Assembly: GCA_025057985.1 (NCBI GenBank)
Contig: JANXEV010000007.1
Location: forward strand, 1 to 32,407
Length of the DNA stretch: 32,407 nucleotides
Direction: 5' to 3'
DNA from: Candidatus Aenigmatarchaeota archaeon
GTDB lineage: Archaea; Aenigmatarchaeota; Aenigmatarchaeia; CG10238-14; SpSt-28
Of the stretch, positions 1-8,916 are shown piece by piece. Both the position numbers and the translations under genes were made by a program. How positions within the stretch are numbered: position 1 is the first letter of the stretch; every line of letters starts with the position of its first letter. The notes beneath the pieces are model-generated. The model made no database searches, was not told where the DNA came from, and saw nothing but the letters and a program-made list of their open reading frames with translations.

Positions 1-162
1 GGTAACAGAAATTCTAAAGAAGTGAATTTGTTTTTACCGATTTACAACATAGAGTTCAAGTCTGATTTTAAAATCGGAAAAGGTAGCCATAAGTTGATTG
101 TGAAAAACGTTGGTTTCAACGAAACGAGTAGAAAGCCGATAGTGGAGGTAGAGATCGGGTAG
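1..162 (+). CDS. C-terminal fragment of a protein truncated by the window start (…FKIGKGSHKLIVKNVGFNETSRKPIVEVEIG*)
   Basis: Open frame 1 from base 1 to TAG at 160-162; no family recognised. Confidence 0.55.
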   Translation, partial: GNRNSKEVNLFLPIYNIEFKSDFKIGKGSHKLIVKNVGFNETSRKPIVEVEIG

Positions 163-166
163 AAAT

Positions 167-811
167 TTAACTTTTCATAACAATGTTTCTTAGTTCATTC
201 AAACTTTTTACGATGTAGTCGATTTGGTTTTTTTCTTCCTCTACACGCGAACCACGTCTGTGAAAATCTTCTCTCTCTATTTTCACGGTTATAACAGATG
301 GATAAGCTTTTTTCACCTCACGTAACACTTCTTCACTATCGTCAACAAAAAATATATCAATACCTTTCTTGAAAATTTTTCTTAAAACACTAACCTTACT
401 CGAATCTCTCGTTATGTAAATCTTCTTGAAATATCTTTCAATTTTACACTCATCTATTTTTTTCTTTTGAAACCACCTCTGCCCAAAAGACACGAGATAA
501 AGATCTGTTGAACTACTAAATTCTTGCAAAAAAGGTATTACGTCTGGATATAAAAAATCAGAACACCTACTCAAAACACCCTCAAGTTCCTTTTTAAACT
601 CTTTCAAAGAAAAACCCTTTACACTTTCTTTCAACAAACGAAGATGTAGATAAGGTTTATAATATTCTGACATTTTTCTGGACTCGTAATATTTGTCAAA
701 AAAAAGTTTTTCATCGATTCCAAATTTTCTATAAGCTTCCGCCATCGCTTTTAAAAGACTTCTAGATGAAAACAAAGTATTGTCGAAATCGAAAACTATC
801 CTTGATTTCAT
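167..811 (-). CDS. HAD-superfamily hydrolase
   Basis: N-terminal FDFDNTLF (DxD motif I) and a later FFVDDSEEV motif. Confidence 0.8.
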   Translation of the reverse strand: MKSRIVFDFDNTLFSSRSLLKAMAEAYRKFGIDEKLFFDKYYESRKMSEYYKPYLHLRLLKESVKGFSLKEFKKELEGVLSRCSDFLYPDVIPFLQEFSSSTDLYLVSFGQRWFQKKKIDECKIERYFKKIYITRDSSKVSVLRKIFKKGIDIFFVDDSEEVLREVKKAYPSVITVKIEREDFHRRGSRVEEEKNQIDYIVKSLNELRNIVMKS

Positions 812-815
812 TTCG

Positions 816-2078
816 CTACACCCTCTGTTTTTTTATGGTTTCGAATTTGGTATAATAAACCGTTCCGTCTTCCACGTTTTCAAAAACCGTCGTATGCGGC
901 CCTATCACGCAATCAGAACCTATCAAAACTCCGGGCATGAAAGAACAATGTACTCCCGTCTTTGTGTTTCTCCCGACAATCACACCAAGCGATTTTCTAC
1001 CTGTGTTTATTTTTTCGTTCTTAACCGTAGATTTAATTTCACCTCTATCTATTCTAACATTTGCAGTTATACATCCGGCACCAATTCTACATCCCGATCC
1101 GAATATAGAATCACCAAAAAAACCGGAGTGAGTATGTACATCTTCTTGGAATATAGATCTAGTTACTTCTGCATAAGCTCCGACGACAACATCCCTCTCT
1201 AAATCAACATAGTCCCTAATCAAAGTGTTCGATCCAATCTTACAATTGTCCCCAATGTAACATGGTCCTTTTATCGTAGCTCTTTCAAATATGCTAACGT
1301 TCTTACCGATATAAACCTTTCCTTCTATTATAACGTCTTTACCTATTTTAGCGCTTTCATCTATATAAGATTCAAGATGATTGTTAAATATGTATCTAAT
1401 GACATCAAAAAGGTGCCATGGGTACTTTAGAGATGGGGTTTCCTCTTCGCTCTTTTCCACAATCACAACTTTAACGTACTTCTTTTTCATATACTCGGAT
1501 AAAGCTTCTTCAAGATCATATTCATGTTTTTTAACTTTTTCATAAACTTCAAAAAAATCTTTTTGCAAAATATAAACACCTACGACTTTTATGTCGGATG
1601 GTTCTTCACCTTTTTTTGGCTTTTCTACTATTCTCACTCCCCTATCGCCTTTTAACTCAAAAACCCCAAAGAGATCTGGAGTTTTGGTTCTTTGACCAAA
1701 CAAAATCGCGTCAAAATCTGAATAACTCTTCTCACAAAACTTCAAAATTTCTCCTATGTCGACTCTCTCGGCGTTTAAAACCACGAACCTATCTTTCAAC
1801 AAGTCCTTTGCATGCCACAAAGCATCCCCCATTCCTTTTGGTTGTGGTTGTACGACGTACTTTATGTTAACCCCATCTATCTTGTGACTAGAAAGCTCAT
1901 TCTCAACGTCCCTGTTCGGACTTTGAACTATTATTATGTCTTTGATTCCACTTTGCTTCAATCCTTCTATAGTGTAAAAAATAATGGGTCTTCCCATAAC
2001 TTTAAACAAACTCTTATGTTTGTAGTTCAAAGGCCAAAACCTTGATGAAGCCCCTGCTGCAAGTATGACAGCCTGCAT
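816..2078 (-). CDS. NDP-sugar nucleotidylyltransferase with C-terminal left-handed beta-helix (GlmU-like)
   Basis: [18 protein letters not shown] nucleotidyltransferase start; hexapeptide-like repeats in the C-terminal half. Confidence 0.85.
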   Translation of the reverse strand: MQAVILAAGASSRFWPLNYKHKSLFKVMGRPIIFYTIEGLKQSGIKDIIIVQSPNRDVENELSSHKIDGVNIKYVVQPQPKGMGDALWHAKDLLKDRFVVLNAERVDIGEILKFCEKSYSDFDAILFGQRTKTPDLFGVFELKGDRGVRIVEKPKKGEEPSDIKVVGVYILQKDFFEVYEKVKKHEYDLEEALSEYMKKKYVKVVIVEKSEEETPSLKYPWHLFDVIRYIFNNHLESYIDESAKIGKDVIIEGKVYIGKNVSIFERATIKGPCYIGDNCKIGSNTLIRDYVDLERDVVVGAYAEVTRSIFQEDVHTHSGFFGDSIFGSGCRIGAGCITANVRIDRGEIKSTVKNEKINTGRKSLGVIVGRNTKTGVHCSFMPGVLIGSDCVIGPHTTVFENVEDGTVYYTKFETIKKQRV

Positions 2079-2090
2079 TCTACCACTCTT

Positions 2091-3074
2091 TCATAACCCT
2101 ATTATACCTCTAATAATTTTAATAAATTTTTCTTTGTCGTATTCAATCTCACCTTCTTCTAACAACAAATCCCTTCCTATATATTTTTTCTCATCTAATC
2201 CTTCATTCACTTTCGGTGCTTCAATCAAGAATTTTTTCCCATATCTTTCTATTCTCTCTTTGCTCGGACTCTTTGTATTAAAGATCACATAATCTACTGG
2301 ACATCCGATGTATTTTTCTATTTCTTCCACATAGTCCCTTATCGAAAATCCTTGAGTCTCTCCAAACTTGTTCATCGCGGGACAAATAAAAATTTTCTTA
2401 CCTACACTTCTTTTCATCGCCTCTTTCCATCCATTTGCTAAAAAACAAGGAATCAAACTAGAATAAAGATCTCCAGGACCAATGATTAAAAAGTCTGCAG
2501 ATTTAACTTCCTCTAAAGCTTTTTGGTAGGCTTTTGCATTTTCTGGCTTCAAAAAGACTCTCTTGATTTTTAAATTTCTGTCGTGATTAGTTCCGACATC
2601 AATCTCGTCCTCTCCCTCTACTATACTTCCGTCTTCTAACTCTGCGATCAGTTGAACTTTATCTAAAGTCGCCGGTAAAGCTTTTCCGATTTTTATTTTT
2701 AAAAATTCGTGACAAATTTCAAGAACCTTCTCAAAATCCCCCAAGATATATTCTAAACCTGCGATGAAAACATTAGCAAAGTTATGACCGTAATGTCCTG
2801 GTGAGAGTTCTATGTTCTTAGCAAATCTAAATTCCCAAATTTTCTTTTTCCAATCTTCTGCTTCAGAAAGTGCCAGCATATGTCTTCTTATATCTCCTGG
2901 CGGTAAGACGTTAAATTCTTTTCTTAACGCACCTGTAGATCCTCCATTATCTACCATCGACGTTATACCAATCAATTCTACTTTGTCATGAAATCTTTCT
3001 TTGAAAGATTCAAGAATCAACTTAGGAACTGCAGAACCTCCACCGAAGCAAACAATTTTTACTTTCCTCGTCAT
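2091..3074 (-). CDS. YvcK/CofD-like family protein
   Basis: CFGGGSAVPKLILESF, MVDNGGSTGALRKEFNVLPPGDIRRHMLAL, IGPGDLYSSLIP motifs. Confidence 0.85.
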   Translation of the reverse strand: MTRKVKIVCFGGGSAVPKLILESFKERFHDKVELIGITSMVDNGGSTGALRKEFNVLPPGDIRRHMLALSEAEDWKKKIWEFRFAKNIELSPGHYGHNFANVFIAGLEYILGDFEKVLEICHEFLKIKIGKALPATLDKVQLIAELEDGSIVEGEDEIDVGTNHDRNLKIKRVFLKPENAKAYQKALEEVKSADFLIIGPGDLYSSLIPCFLANGWKEAMKRSVGKKIFICPAMNKFGETQGFSIRDYVEEIEKYIGCPVDYVIFNTKSPSKERIERYGKKFLIEAPKVNEGLDEKKYIGRDLLLEEGEIEYDKEKFIKIIRGIIGL

Positions 3075-3107
3075 AAAACTCTATAGGCTCTAAACTTTAA
3101 AACCAAT

Positions 3108-4133
3108 TTAAAAAAAACTCGAACTAAAACCGACTCCATTCACTTTTAGAATTTTACCCTCCCTTTCAAACTTTACTCCCAATAATTTTTCACAAACAGC
3201 TATGTTAGTTTCTACATGATCTGTAAACTCTTCGATCCTAAACTTAGAAATTCCGTCAGCCAGAGCAGCAAAAATCAAAATTTGGTCGCTCATGAACTTA
3301 TCTAAACAAGCTTGACTTTCCATACTTTTTTTCAGACTATAACCAACTTCTTTCCCCACGTCTTCTGCCTTCTTTCCTCTCTCACCCAAACCGTCACTAC
3401 CTAAAATACATTTCTCATATTTAGCTACCGCTAACAACGACGTACCAGGATTTAAAGTATCCACATATTTTAGATTTCTTAGAGTTTTACCCACAACACT
3501 CTCTAAACCTTCTATTTGCCTCTCTGCGACGTTTTTCTTTTCCAAATCTTTGCTTGCTATACTAAAACTTTCTAATCCAATCAACTCTCCTCTTTCTAAA
3601 AATTCAAACGCTTTAATTCTCTCCATAGGATTTACTCTAACATAAACTTTACCACCACCCTTAGGGTAGAACCCGTATCTTTCTACTTCTATCTCCACAC
3701 TTACCCCAATCATCTCTAAAAAATGTAAAAAAACTTTTTGATAGTATGTTATGGTAGGTGAACCTCTAACGTCAGTCCCACCAAATATCGTCAAATCTAC
3801 CTTTTTATTGGAAAAAATTAGAAACGGTATTAAAGTTTGTAAAAGCAAAGTTACACTACCAGCTGTTTTTATGTCAATCAAAATTTTGTCCGGGACTTCT
3901 ATTTTCCTGGGAATGAAGACTATTTCTGTTGAACCCAACTTAGCTCCTTTTACTTCAGCCTTAGTTAACTTAGCCAATTCTAAAACACCTGTTAAGTGTT
4001 GTGGCATCAGGCCAGGTTTTGGTCTATTTTTTCTGATGTTAAAAATTCTTATGGGTTTCAGACTCAATGAAGAAATTGCCAGAGCGGTTCTCAAAACTTG
4101 TCCATATCCTATAGACCCATCCAACTCTATCAT
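3108..4133 (-). CDS. rtcA: RNA 3'-terminal phosphate cyclase
   Basis: IELDGSIGYGQVLRTALAIS… KPGLMPQHLTGVLEL… TDHVETNIAVCEKLLG; full-length RtcA pattern. Confidence 0.93.
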   Translation of the reverse strand: MIELDGSIGYGQVLRTALAISSLSLKPIRIFNIRKNRPKPGLMPQHLTGVLELAKLTKAEVKGAKLGSTEIVFIPRKIEVPDKILIDIKTAGSVTLLLQTLIPFLIFSNKKVDLTIFGGTDVRGSPTITYYQKVFLHFLEMIGVSVEIEVERYGFYPKGGGKVYVRVNPMERIKAFEFLERGELIGLESFSIASKDLEKKNVAERQIEGLESVVGKTLRNLKYVDTLNPGTSLLAVAKYEKCILGSDGLGERGKKAEDVGKEVGYSLKKSMESQACLDKFMSDQILIFAALADGISKFRIEEFTDHVETNIAVCEKLLGVKFEREGKILKVNGVGFSSSFF

Positions 4134-4154
4134 GTTTTTCTTAGACCTATAAAA

Positions 4155-5075
4155 TTAAATGAAAAAGCTACTTAAAATGATGTATAAGGAAAATAGAGCT
4201 AATAAAACAATACCTTCCCTCGTTGACATTTTTCTACCTTTGTTGGAGAAAGCCAAAATAGAAATCAAACCGATGAATATAAAAGAGTAAATTATGTAGA
4301 ATTGCTCTTCTATCAAGTATGAAGAAAACAGCATAGAAACTCCAGGGACAAATGTAGAGTCGAAAAGTACAGTCCCGAAAATGGCTCCGATGACTAAATC
4401 ATACTTCTTTCTTCTAGCAGCACTCAAAGAAGAAAACAACTCAGGTGAAGAAGAGAAAAACGAAACTAGAACAGAACCGAACCATATCGCCGATATCCCT
4501 AAATCGTCTACTATAATTCTGGAGCTATGCACGACAAGATATGAGAAAAAAACAACAGAGACTAAGTAAACGGCCAAAAGTACTTTGTTTTTGAATTTTT
4601 CATCTCTTGAATAGAATTTGTATTTTTTGCTTTCTTTCTCACTTAAAAGATATTTGGAAAATATAATGAAAACGAGAATAAGCGTCAAACCATATATAAA
4701 GTTTACTTTACCGATGAACAAAAGTGGGAACAGTGAAATTATACTTATCAAAGAAATTTTAACCATTTTAATATAGATTTTTCCCTCTACTTTCAGACCA
4801 CATAAAATCGCTACCAAAGGTAATATCCAAAGTAGATCATATACGATATTTCCAAGACTTGTGCCCAGACCTAACTCTCCTACTTTTAGGATTGACGATG
4901 AAATAGAAATAGAAAGTTCAGGAATTGAATTAGAAACCGCTAAAAATATAAAACCGACTGCTATTCCTGAGATTTTCGAATATTCTGCAAACTTCTCCAA
5001 CTCAGTAACCAGGTAGTCGCAAAACCTATAAAGACCGAATAAAGAAATCAGTAAAACAAAAAACCACTCTATCAT
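4155..5075 (-). CDS. Sodium/calcium exchanger (CaCA) family membrane protein
   Basis: Two alpha-repeat-like segments (GFIFLAVSNSIPELSISISS; WFGSVLVSFFSSSPELFSSLSAA) in a multi-TM protein. Confidence 0.8.
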   Translation of the reverse strand: MIEWFFVLLISLFGLYRFCDYLVTELEKFAEYSKISGIAVGFIFLAVSNSIPELSISISSSILKVGELGLGTSLGNIVYDLLWILPLVAILCGLKVEGKIYIKMVKISLISIISLFPLLFIGKVNFIYGLTLILVFIIFSKYLLSEKESKKYKFYSRDEKFKNKVLLAVYLVSVVFFSYLVVHSSRIIVDDLGISAIWFGSVLVSFFSSSPELFSSLSAARRKKYDLVIGAIFGTVLFDSTFVPGVSMLFSSYLIEEQFYIIYSFIFIGLISILAFSNKGRKMSTREGIVLLALFSLYIILSSFFI

Positions 5076-5305
5076 TTTGTTCCCCTGTACAGTTTACATG
5101 CTTTTATATGCGAACATTCTTTAGCCTTCACTGAAAAATATTTACAATCGCAAATAAATTTTTTCTCCGATTTCTCATAAATCACGGAATGAACTTCCCT
5201 GCTGTAAACAGTGAAGTAAATCCTTTTAGCAGTTTCAAAATCCATTCTAACTCTACCTTCCTTGAGAAGTCTTCTCGCTTTCTTTTCTATTTCTTTTACA
5301 ACCAT
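5072..5305 (-). CDS. Small SWIM-type zinc-finger protein
   Basis: CDCKYFSVKAKECSHIKAC = CxCx(n)CxH SWIM-like spacing. Confidence 0.65.
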   Translation of the reverse strand: MVVKEIEKKARRLLKEGRVRMDFETAKRIYFTVYSREVHSVIYEKSEKKFICDCKYFSVKAKECSHIKACKLYRGTK

Positions 5306-5586
5306 AAACTCTCCACTTTCTTTTTCTTTTCATTCCAAATTTTTTTCTCCTCGTCTGCCTCTGCCTTTATAAGAAGGTACCTACCACTTTCTCTCATCGG
5401 TATGACAAAAAAAGAATAAACCGTCCCATCTTCGTCTTTCAAAAACAACCTACTTTTACCACCTTCTACTTTTTCGAAACTTTCTGGATCTCTATAATCA
5501 TACCAAACAAATTCTCCTCTCGCTATTAGATTTCTGACTTCGGCTCTCCCTTTTTTACTTTTCGTCAGAACGTCTTCAGGAAACAT
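5296..5586 (-). CDS. Hypothetical protein
   Basis: 96-aa ORF co-oriented with and overlapping the SWIM ORF by 10 nt; divergent from HerA; no family recognised. Confidence 0.6.
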   Translation of the reverse strand: MFPEDVLTKSKKGRAEVRNLIARGEFVWYDYRDPESFEKVEGGKSRLFLKDEDGTVYSFFVIPMRESGRYLLIKAEADEEKKIWNEKKKKVESLWL

Positions 5587-5615
5587 TTTTTATTTTAGTT
5601 AAAGAATAATAAAAG

Positions 5616-7091
5616 ATGGAAGTCGGGACCATAATTTCCATAGAACCGCCTTCTACTTCTAAATTTTACTTTTCGATAAAAAAAGGTTGTAACGTAAGAA
5701 AAGGTGAGTATGTAAAAGTGGAGATGCAAAAAGGAGTATTGGTAGCGATAGTCGAAGAAGTTTTTAAATCAAACAAATATTTTTCTAATCCAGAATATCT
5801 AAGTGAAGCTAACAACTTTGGTATTAACTTAGAAGAAAAATACCCTGTAGATAGATGGGAATACTTAATAGGAGAAGCCTATCCGTTGGGAATTTTCGAA
5901 AACGGGTTAGAAAAAAGGGTGGATACTGTACCCTCACCTGGAGCTAAAGTCTTTTTGGCTGATGAAAGCCTGATAGAATCTTTCTTTGGTCTCGATAAAA
6001 ATGGAATAGAAATAGGAGAATTAGAACTACACAATATTAAAGTTAAGTTGAACCTCACTCGTTTGTTTAAAAAACATTTGGCCGTTTTAGGAATATCGGG
6101 TAGTGGAAAATCTCATTTCGTAAGCGTTTTGATAGAAGAAATATTGAAAAGAGATAAATCTCCTGCCGTCATCGTTATAGATCCTCATGGAGAATATGTT
6201 TCTTTTTCTCAAGACGAAAGATTTTCACACAAAACCAAAATTTGGAGTAAAGAAAACATAAGTTTTGCCACGCACAACATCGGCGTTAACTCTTTCAGCG
6301 AACTAATTCCGGAGATGTCGGGTGCACAATTAAGAGATCTTAGTAGAGTTATAGAGGAAATGAAAGACAAAAAAATTTACACAATCGACGATTTAATAAA
6401 AAAGATAGAAGAAAGTGAAGATATAAAAAAGATTGTTAGAGAGACTTTGATTTCTTGGCTTTCCGACCTAAATTCCACAAAACTTTTTTCGGAAAAAGAC
6501 TCTCCGAACATCGACGAGTTAGCTAGAATAGGTGAACTGAGTGTTATTGATTTATCATCCTTTGTCAACCTTAAAGAAAAACAAATAATAACGACAAGAA
6601 TCGCGAGAATGCTTTTCGAAGGAAGAAGGAAAAACAAAATACCTCCCTTTATTCTAATTGTAGAAGAAGCGCATCAATTTGCTCCGGAGAAAAGAGAAGA
6701 AATGGCGATTTCAAAAAACGTAATCGAACAAATAGCAAGAGAAGGTAGAAAGTTTTTCGCAAGTTTAGTTTTAGTTTCTCAGAGGCCTGTGAGACTTTCA
6801 ACAACAGCTTTAAGCCAGTGCAACACTCAAGTTATTTTTAGAGTTACTAATCCGTACGATTTAAGACACATAGGAGAGACGAGCGAGAAAATCACAGAAG
6901 AAATTGTAAAAATGATATCCGGTTTAAAGGTAGGTGAGGCTTTCATAATAGGCGAAGCCACCAACTCGCCACTGATGGTTAAAGTTAGAAGAAAAAGCGT
7001 TAAAGAGTTGAAGGATAGAAAACTGGAAGAAATGATCGAAGAATTTTTGAAAGAAAAACGAGAACATGTCGATTTTTTCTTCACCACTTAG
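5616..7091 (+). CDS. herA: HerA-like DNA translocase/ATPase
   Basis: Walker A GISGSGKSH, VIVIDPHGEY, ILIVEEAHQFAP, arginine-finger region SQRPVRLSTTALSQCNTQVIFRV. Confidence 0.93.
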   Translation: MEVGTIISIEPPSTSKFYFSIKKGCNVRKGEYVKVEMQKGVLVAIVEEVFKSNKYFSNPEYLSEANNFGINLEEKYPVDRWEYLIGEAYPLGIFENGLEKRVDTVPSPGAKVFLADESLIESFFGLDKNGIEIGELELHNIKVKLNLTRLFKKHLAVLGISGSGKSHFVSVLIEEILKRDKSPAVIVIDPHGEYVSFSQDERFSHKTKIWSKENISFATHNIGVNSFSELIPEMSGAQLRDLSRVIEEMKDKKIYTIDDLIKKIEESEDIKKIVRETLISWLSDLNSTKLFSEKDSPNIDELARIGELSVIDLSSFVNLKEKQIITTRIARMLFEGRRKNKIPPFILIVEEAHQFAPEKREEMAISKNVIEQIAREGRKFFASLVLVSQRPVRLSTTALSQCNTQVIFRVTNPYDLRHIGETSEKITEEIVKMISGLKVGEAFIIGEATNSPLMVKVRRKSVKELKDRKLEEMIEEFLKEKREHVDFFFTT

Positions 7092-7377
7092 ATAGTTTTT
7101 TCTTTATCCTATCTTCCGGTTTACCCACCAAAACCCAACCCTCAACTTGAACTTTCTTCCCGTTAGGAATTTTAAACAAAAAAACGCAGTCTTTTTTTGC
7201 CACAACTTTTTCCCCTTTTTCTGTCAAAATAACCAAAGTATTGTAAGTTTCGTCCACGACTTTTCCTTTGATCCCAACTTGAAATTTGTTTGTACTTTTC
7301 AAAACCTCTACCTCTAAACCTATCAATTCATGCCTAACTAGGTTTTTTTCTGTTATTACCATTATCATTCTCACCAA
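7081..7377 (-). CDS. rnp1: RNase P protein component 1 (Rpp29/Pop4 homologue)
   Basis: NLVRHELIGLEVEVLKS… GIKGKVVDETYNTLVI.. pattern; located in the ribosomal cluster. Confidence 0.88.
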   Translation of the reverse strand: MVRMIMVITEKNLVRHELIGLEVEVLKSTNKFQVGIKGKVVDETYNTLVILTEKGEKVVAKKDCVFLFKIPNGKKVQVEGWVLVGKPEDRIKKKLSKW

Positions 7378-7380
7378 AGT

Positions 7381-7677
7381 TTAAACTATCTCTATCTGTT
7401 CTTCTTTAAAACCAAAACTTATCAATATCTCTTTTATTCTCTTCCTATGATCGCCTTGCAACTCAATTCTTCCCTCTTTGAAAGTCCCTCCACAAGCTAA
7501 TTTTCTTCTAAGTTCTTTCAGAATTTGCTTAACGTCGCCTGTTACCCCTTCTACTATTGTGGTTGGTTTGCCGAACCTCCTCGTTTCTATATAGACTTTT
7601 ATTTTTGCTTTCTCCTTTTCCAATATTTCTTCTATACCCAACTCTTCAGGCAACCCGGTCAGTTTGTCGATTTTCAT
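7381..7677 (-). CDS. Translation initiation factor aIF1 (SUI1 family)
   Basis: TTIVEGVTGDVKQILKELRRKLACGGTFKEGRIELQGDHRKRIKEIL is the SUI1 core. Confidence 0.93.
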   Translation of the reverse strand: MKIDKLTGLPEELGIEEILEKEKAKIKVYIETRRFGKPTTIVEGVTGDVKQILKELRRKLACGGTFKEGRIELQGDHRKRIKEILISFGFKEEQIEIV

Positions 7678-7889
7678 TTTTTGGTTCTTCCCCCAATTAT
7701 AGTTAGTATTCTAGCTATATTTCTTTTTAGATTCCTTATCTTAGAAGTATCTTTCACAGGCCTACCACTAGCTACAAATCCCTTTTCTTTCATTAGCTCC
7801 AACCTGAGCTCATTTAACCTCTTTTTAAGCTGCTCCGGACTTTCCTCCCTCAATTTCTTTAAGAACTCTTTCCTCTTCAACCTTATCAC
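7674..7889 (-). CDS. rpmC: Ribosomal protein L29 (uL29)
   Basis: LREESPEQLKKRLNELRLELMKEKG… VKDTSKIRNLKRNIARILTII; GTG or TTG start. Confidence 0.9.
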   Translation of the reverse strand: MIRLKRKEFLKKLREESPEQLKKRLNELRLELMKEKGFVASGRPVKDTSKIRNLKRNIARILTIIGGRTKK

Positions 7890-8487
7890 CTATATTTTTT
7901 TCGAAAACAAACTCTTTTGGCATTTCCTTCATTATTCTAACTTCTACCCCTACTATGCCAAATCTTATCAATGCCTGAGCTTGCGCTCTGTCTACCAATC
8001 TATCAGCATATTCTCCACTCGTAGCGATAAATCCGTCTTTAAACTTAACTCTCCTGGATCTCTCTTTACCCATAATTTTCCCAGAAATAGTAATCAAACA
8101 ACCTATAGCTCCTGCCTTCATTATCTGATCTAAATAGTAAGTAGCAACCTTCTTATAATGTATACCCCTTTCAATGGCCCTAGCTATTCTTTTTGCGACT
8201 ATGTTCGCGTCAAGTAAAGGATTTTCTACCTCTCTTATGTCTACCATCGGATTTTCAACTTTAAACTTTTCTTTGATTTCTTGTTCCAATTCACTAACCC
8301 TTCTCCCCGACCTTCCTATAACCAACCCAGGTTTATGTACGTAAATGATGATTCTAGTTCCTATAGGTGTTCTCTCTATTATAGACCTGCTATATCCAGC
8401 TCTTTCAAATTTTTTCTTCAAATATTCTTGAAGTTCCATTTCTTTTAAACCCTCTCTTACAAAAATTCTCTCGACTGCCATATTCAC
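7825..8487 (-). CDS. rpsC: Ribosomal protein S3 (uS3)
   Basis: KH domain IIIYVHKPGLVIGRSGRRVSELEQEIK… followed by S3 C-terminal region. Confidence 0.95.
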   Translation of the reverse strand: MNMAVERIFVREGLKEMELQEYLKKKFERAGYSRSIIERTPIGTRIIIYVHKPGLVIGRSGRRVSELEQEIKEKFKVENPMVDIREVENPLLDANIVAKRIARAIERGIHYKKVATYYLDQIMKAGAIGCLITISGKIMGKERSRRVKFKDGFIATSGEYADRLVDRAQAQALIRFGIVGVEVRIMKEMPKEFVFEKNIGDKVEEERVLKEIEGGKSGAA

Positions 8488-8840
8488 CTCTCCTCTACAA
8501 CTACGGTTAAATGAGTGGATTTAGCCCTTCTTGGAAGAAATTTAGCCCTTTTAGGTAAGTAAATTGTCTCTCCTTTATCGGCTTTGATGGTTTTTATAAA
8601 AAGTTTGTCTACGTTTAAACCCTTTTTTTTAGCGTTAGCTTCTACTGATTTAAGTAATGAAATAAATTCTTTAGTCGCTTTCGTATAATATTTCCCTCCG
8701 TAGCTAACCTTTTGACTCAAAACGTCTTCCAAAAACTTTTTAGCCCTACTCAACCTTTTGTTTTTCAAAAACTTACAAATTTCCTTAGCATGCTTCAAAG
8801 ATATTCTAGAGTTTTTAGTCCTAGCTATGGCGACTTTCAC
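8484..8840 (-). CDS. rplV: Ribosomal protein L22 (uL22)
   Basis: SRAKKFLEDVLSQKVSYGGKYYTKATKEFISLLKSVEANAKKKGL…; GTG start with GGGGAGGT upstream. Confidence 0.9.
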   Translation of the reverse strand: MKVAIARTKNSRISLKHAKEICKFLKNKRLSRAKKFLEDVLSQKVSYGGKYYTKATKEFISLLKSVEANAKKKGLNVDKLFIKTIKADKGETIYLPKRAKFLPRRAKSTHLTVVVEER

Positions 8841-8916
8841 ATACCTCCCCTTTTGCTAAATTTCTCAAGCTTTTCAGCATCATAAATAACTCTTTTTTAA
8901 ATTTAAAAAATTTTAA

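Noticed and set aside
780-1202. 140-aa + strand ORF (and others such as 937-1131, 1598-1870, 1812-2045)
   Set aside because: Antisense shadow ORFs of the nucleotidylyltransferase gene, which has clear family motifs.
7525-8133. 202-aa + strand ORF
   Set aside because: Antisense to aIF1, L29 and S3; composition is Phe/Ser/Tyr-rich as expected for a shadow ORF.
8821-8883. 20-aa uORF MMLKSLRNLAKGEVCESRHS* overlapping the L22 start
   Set aside because: No ribosome-binding site seen and no recognisable peptide; likely a chance reading of the leader.
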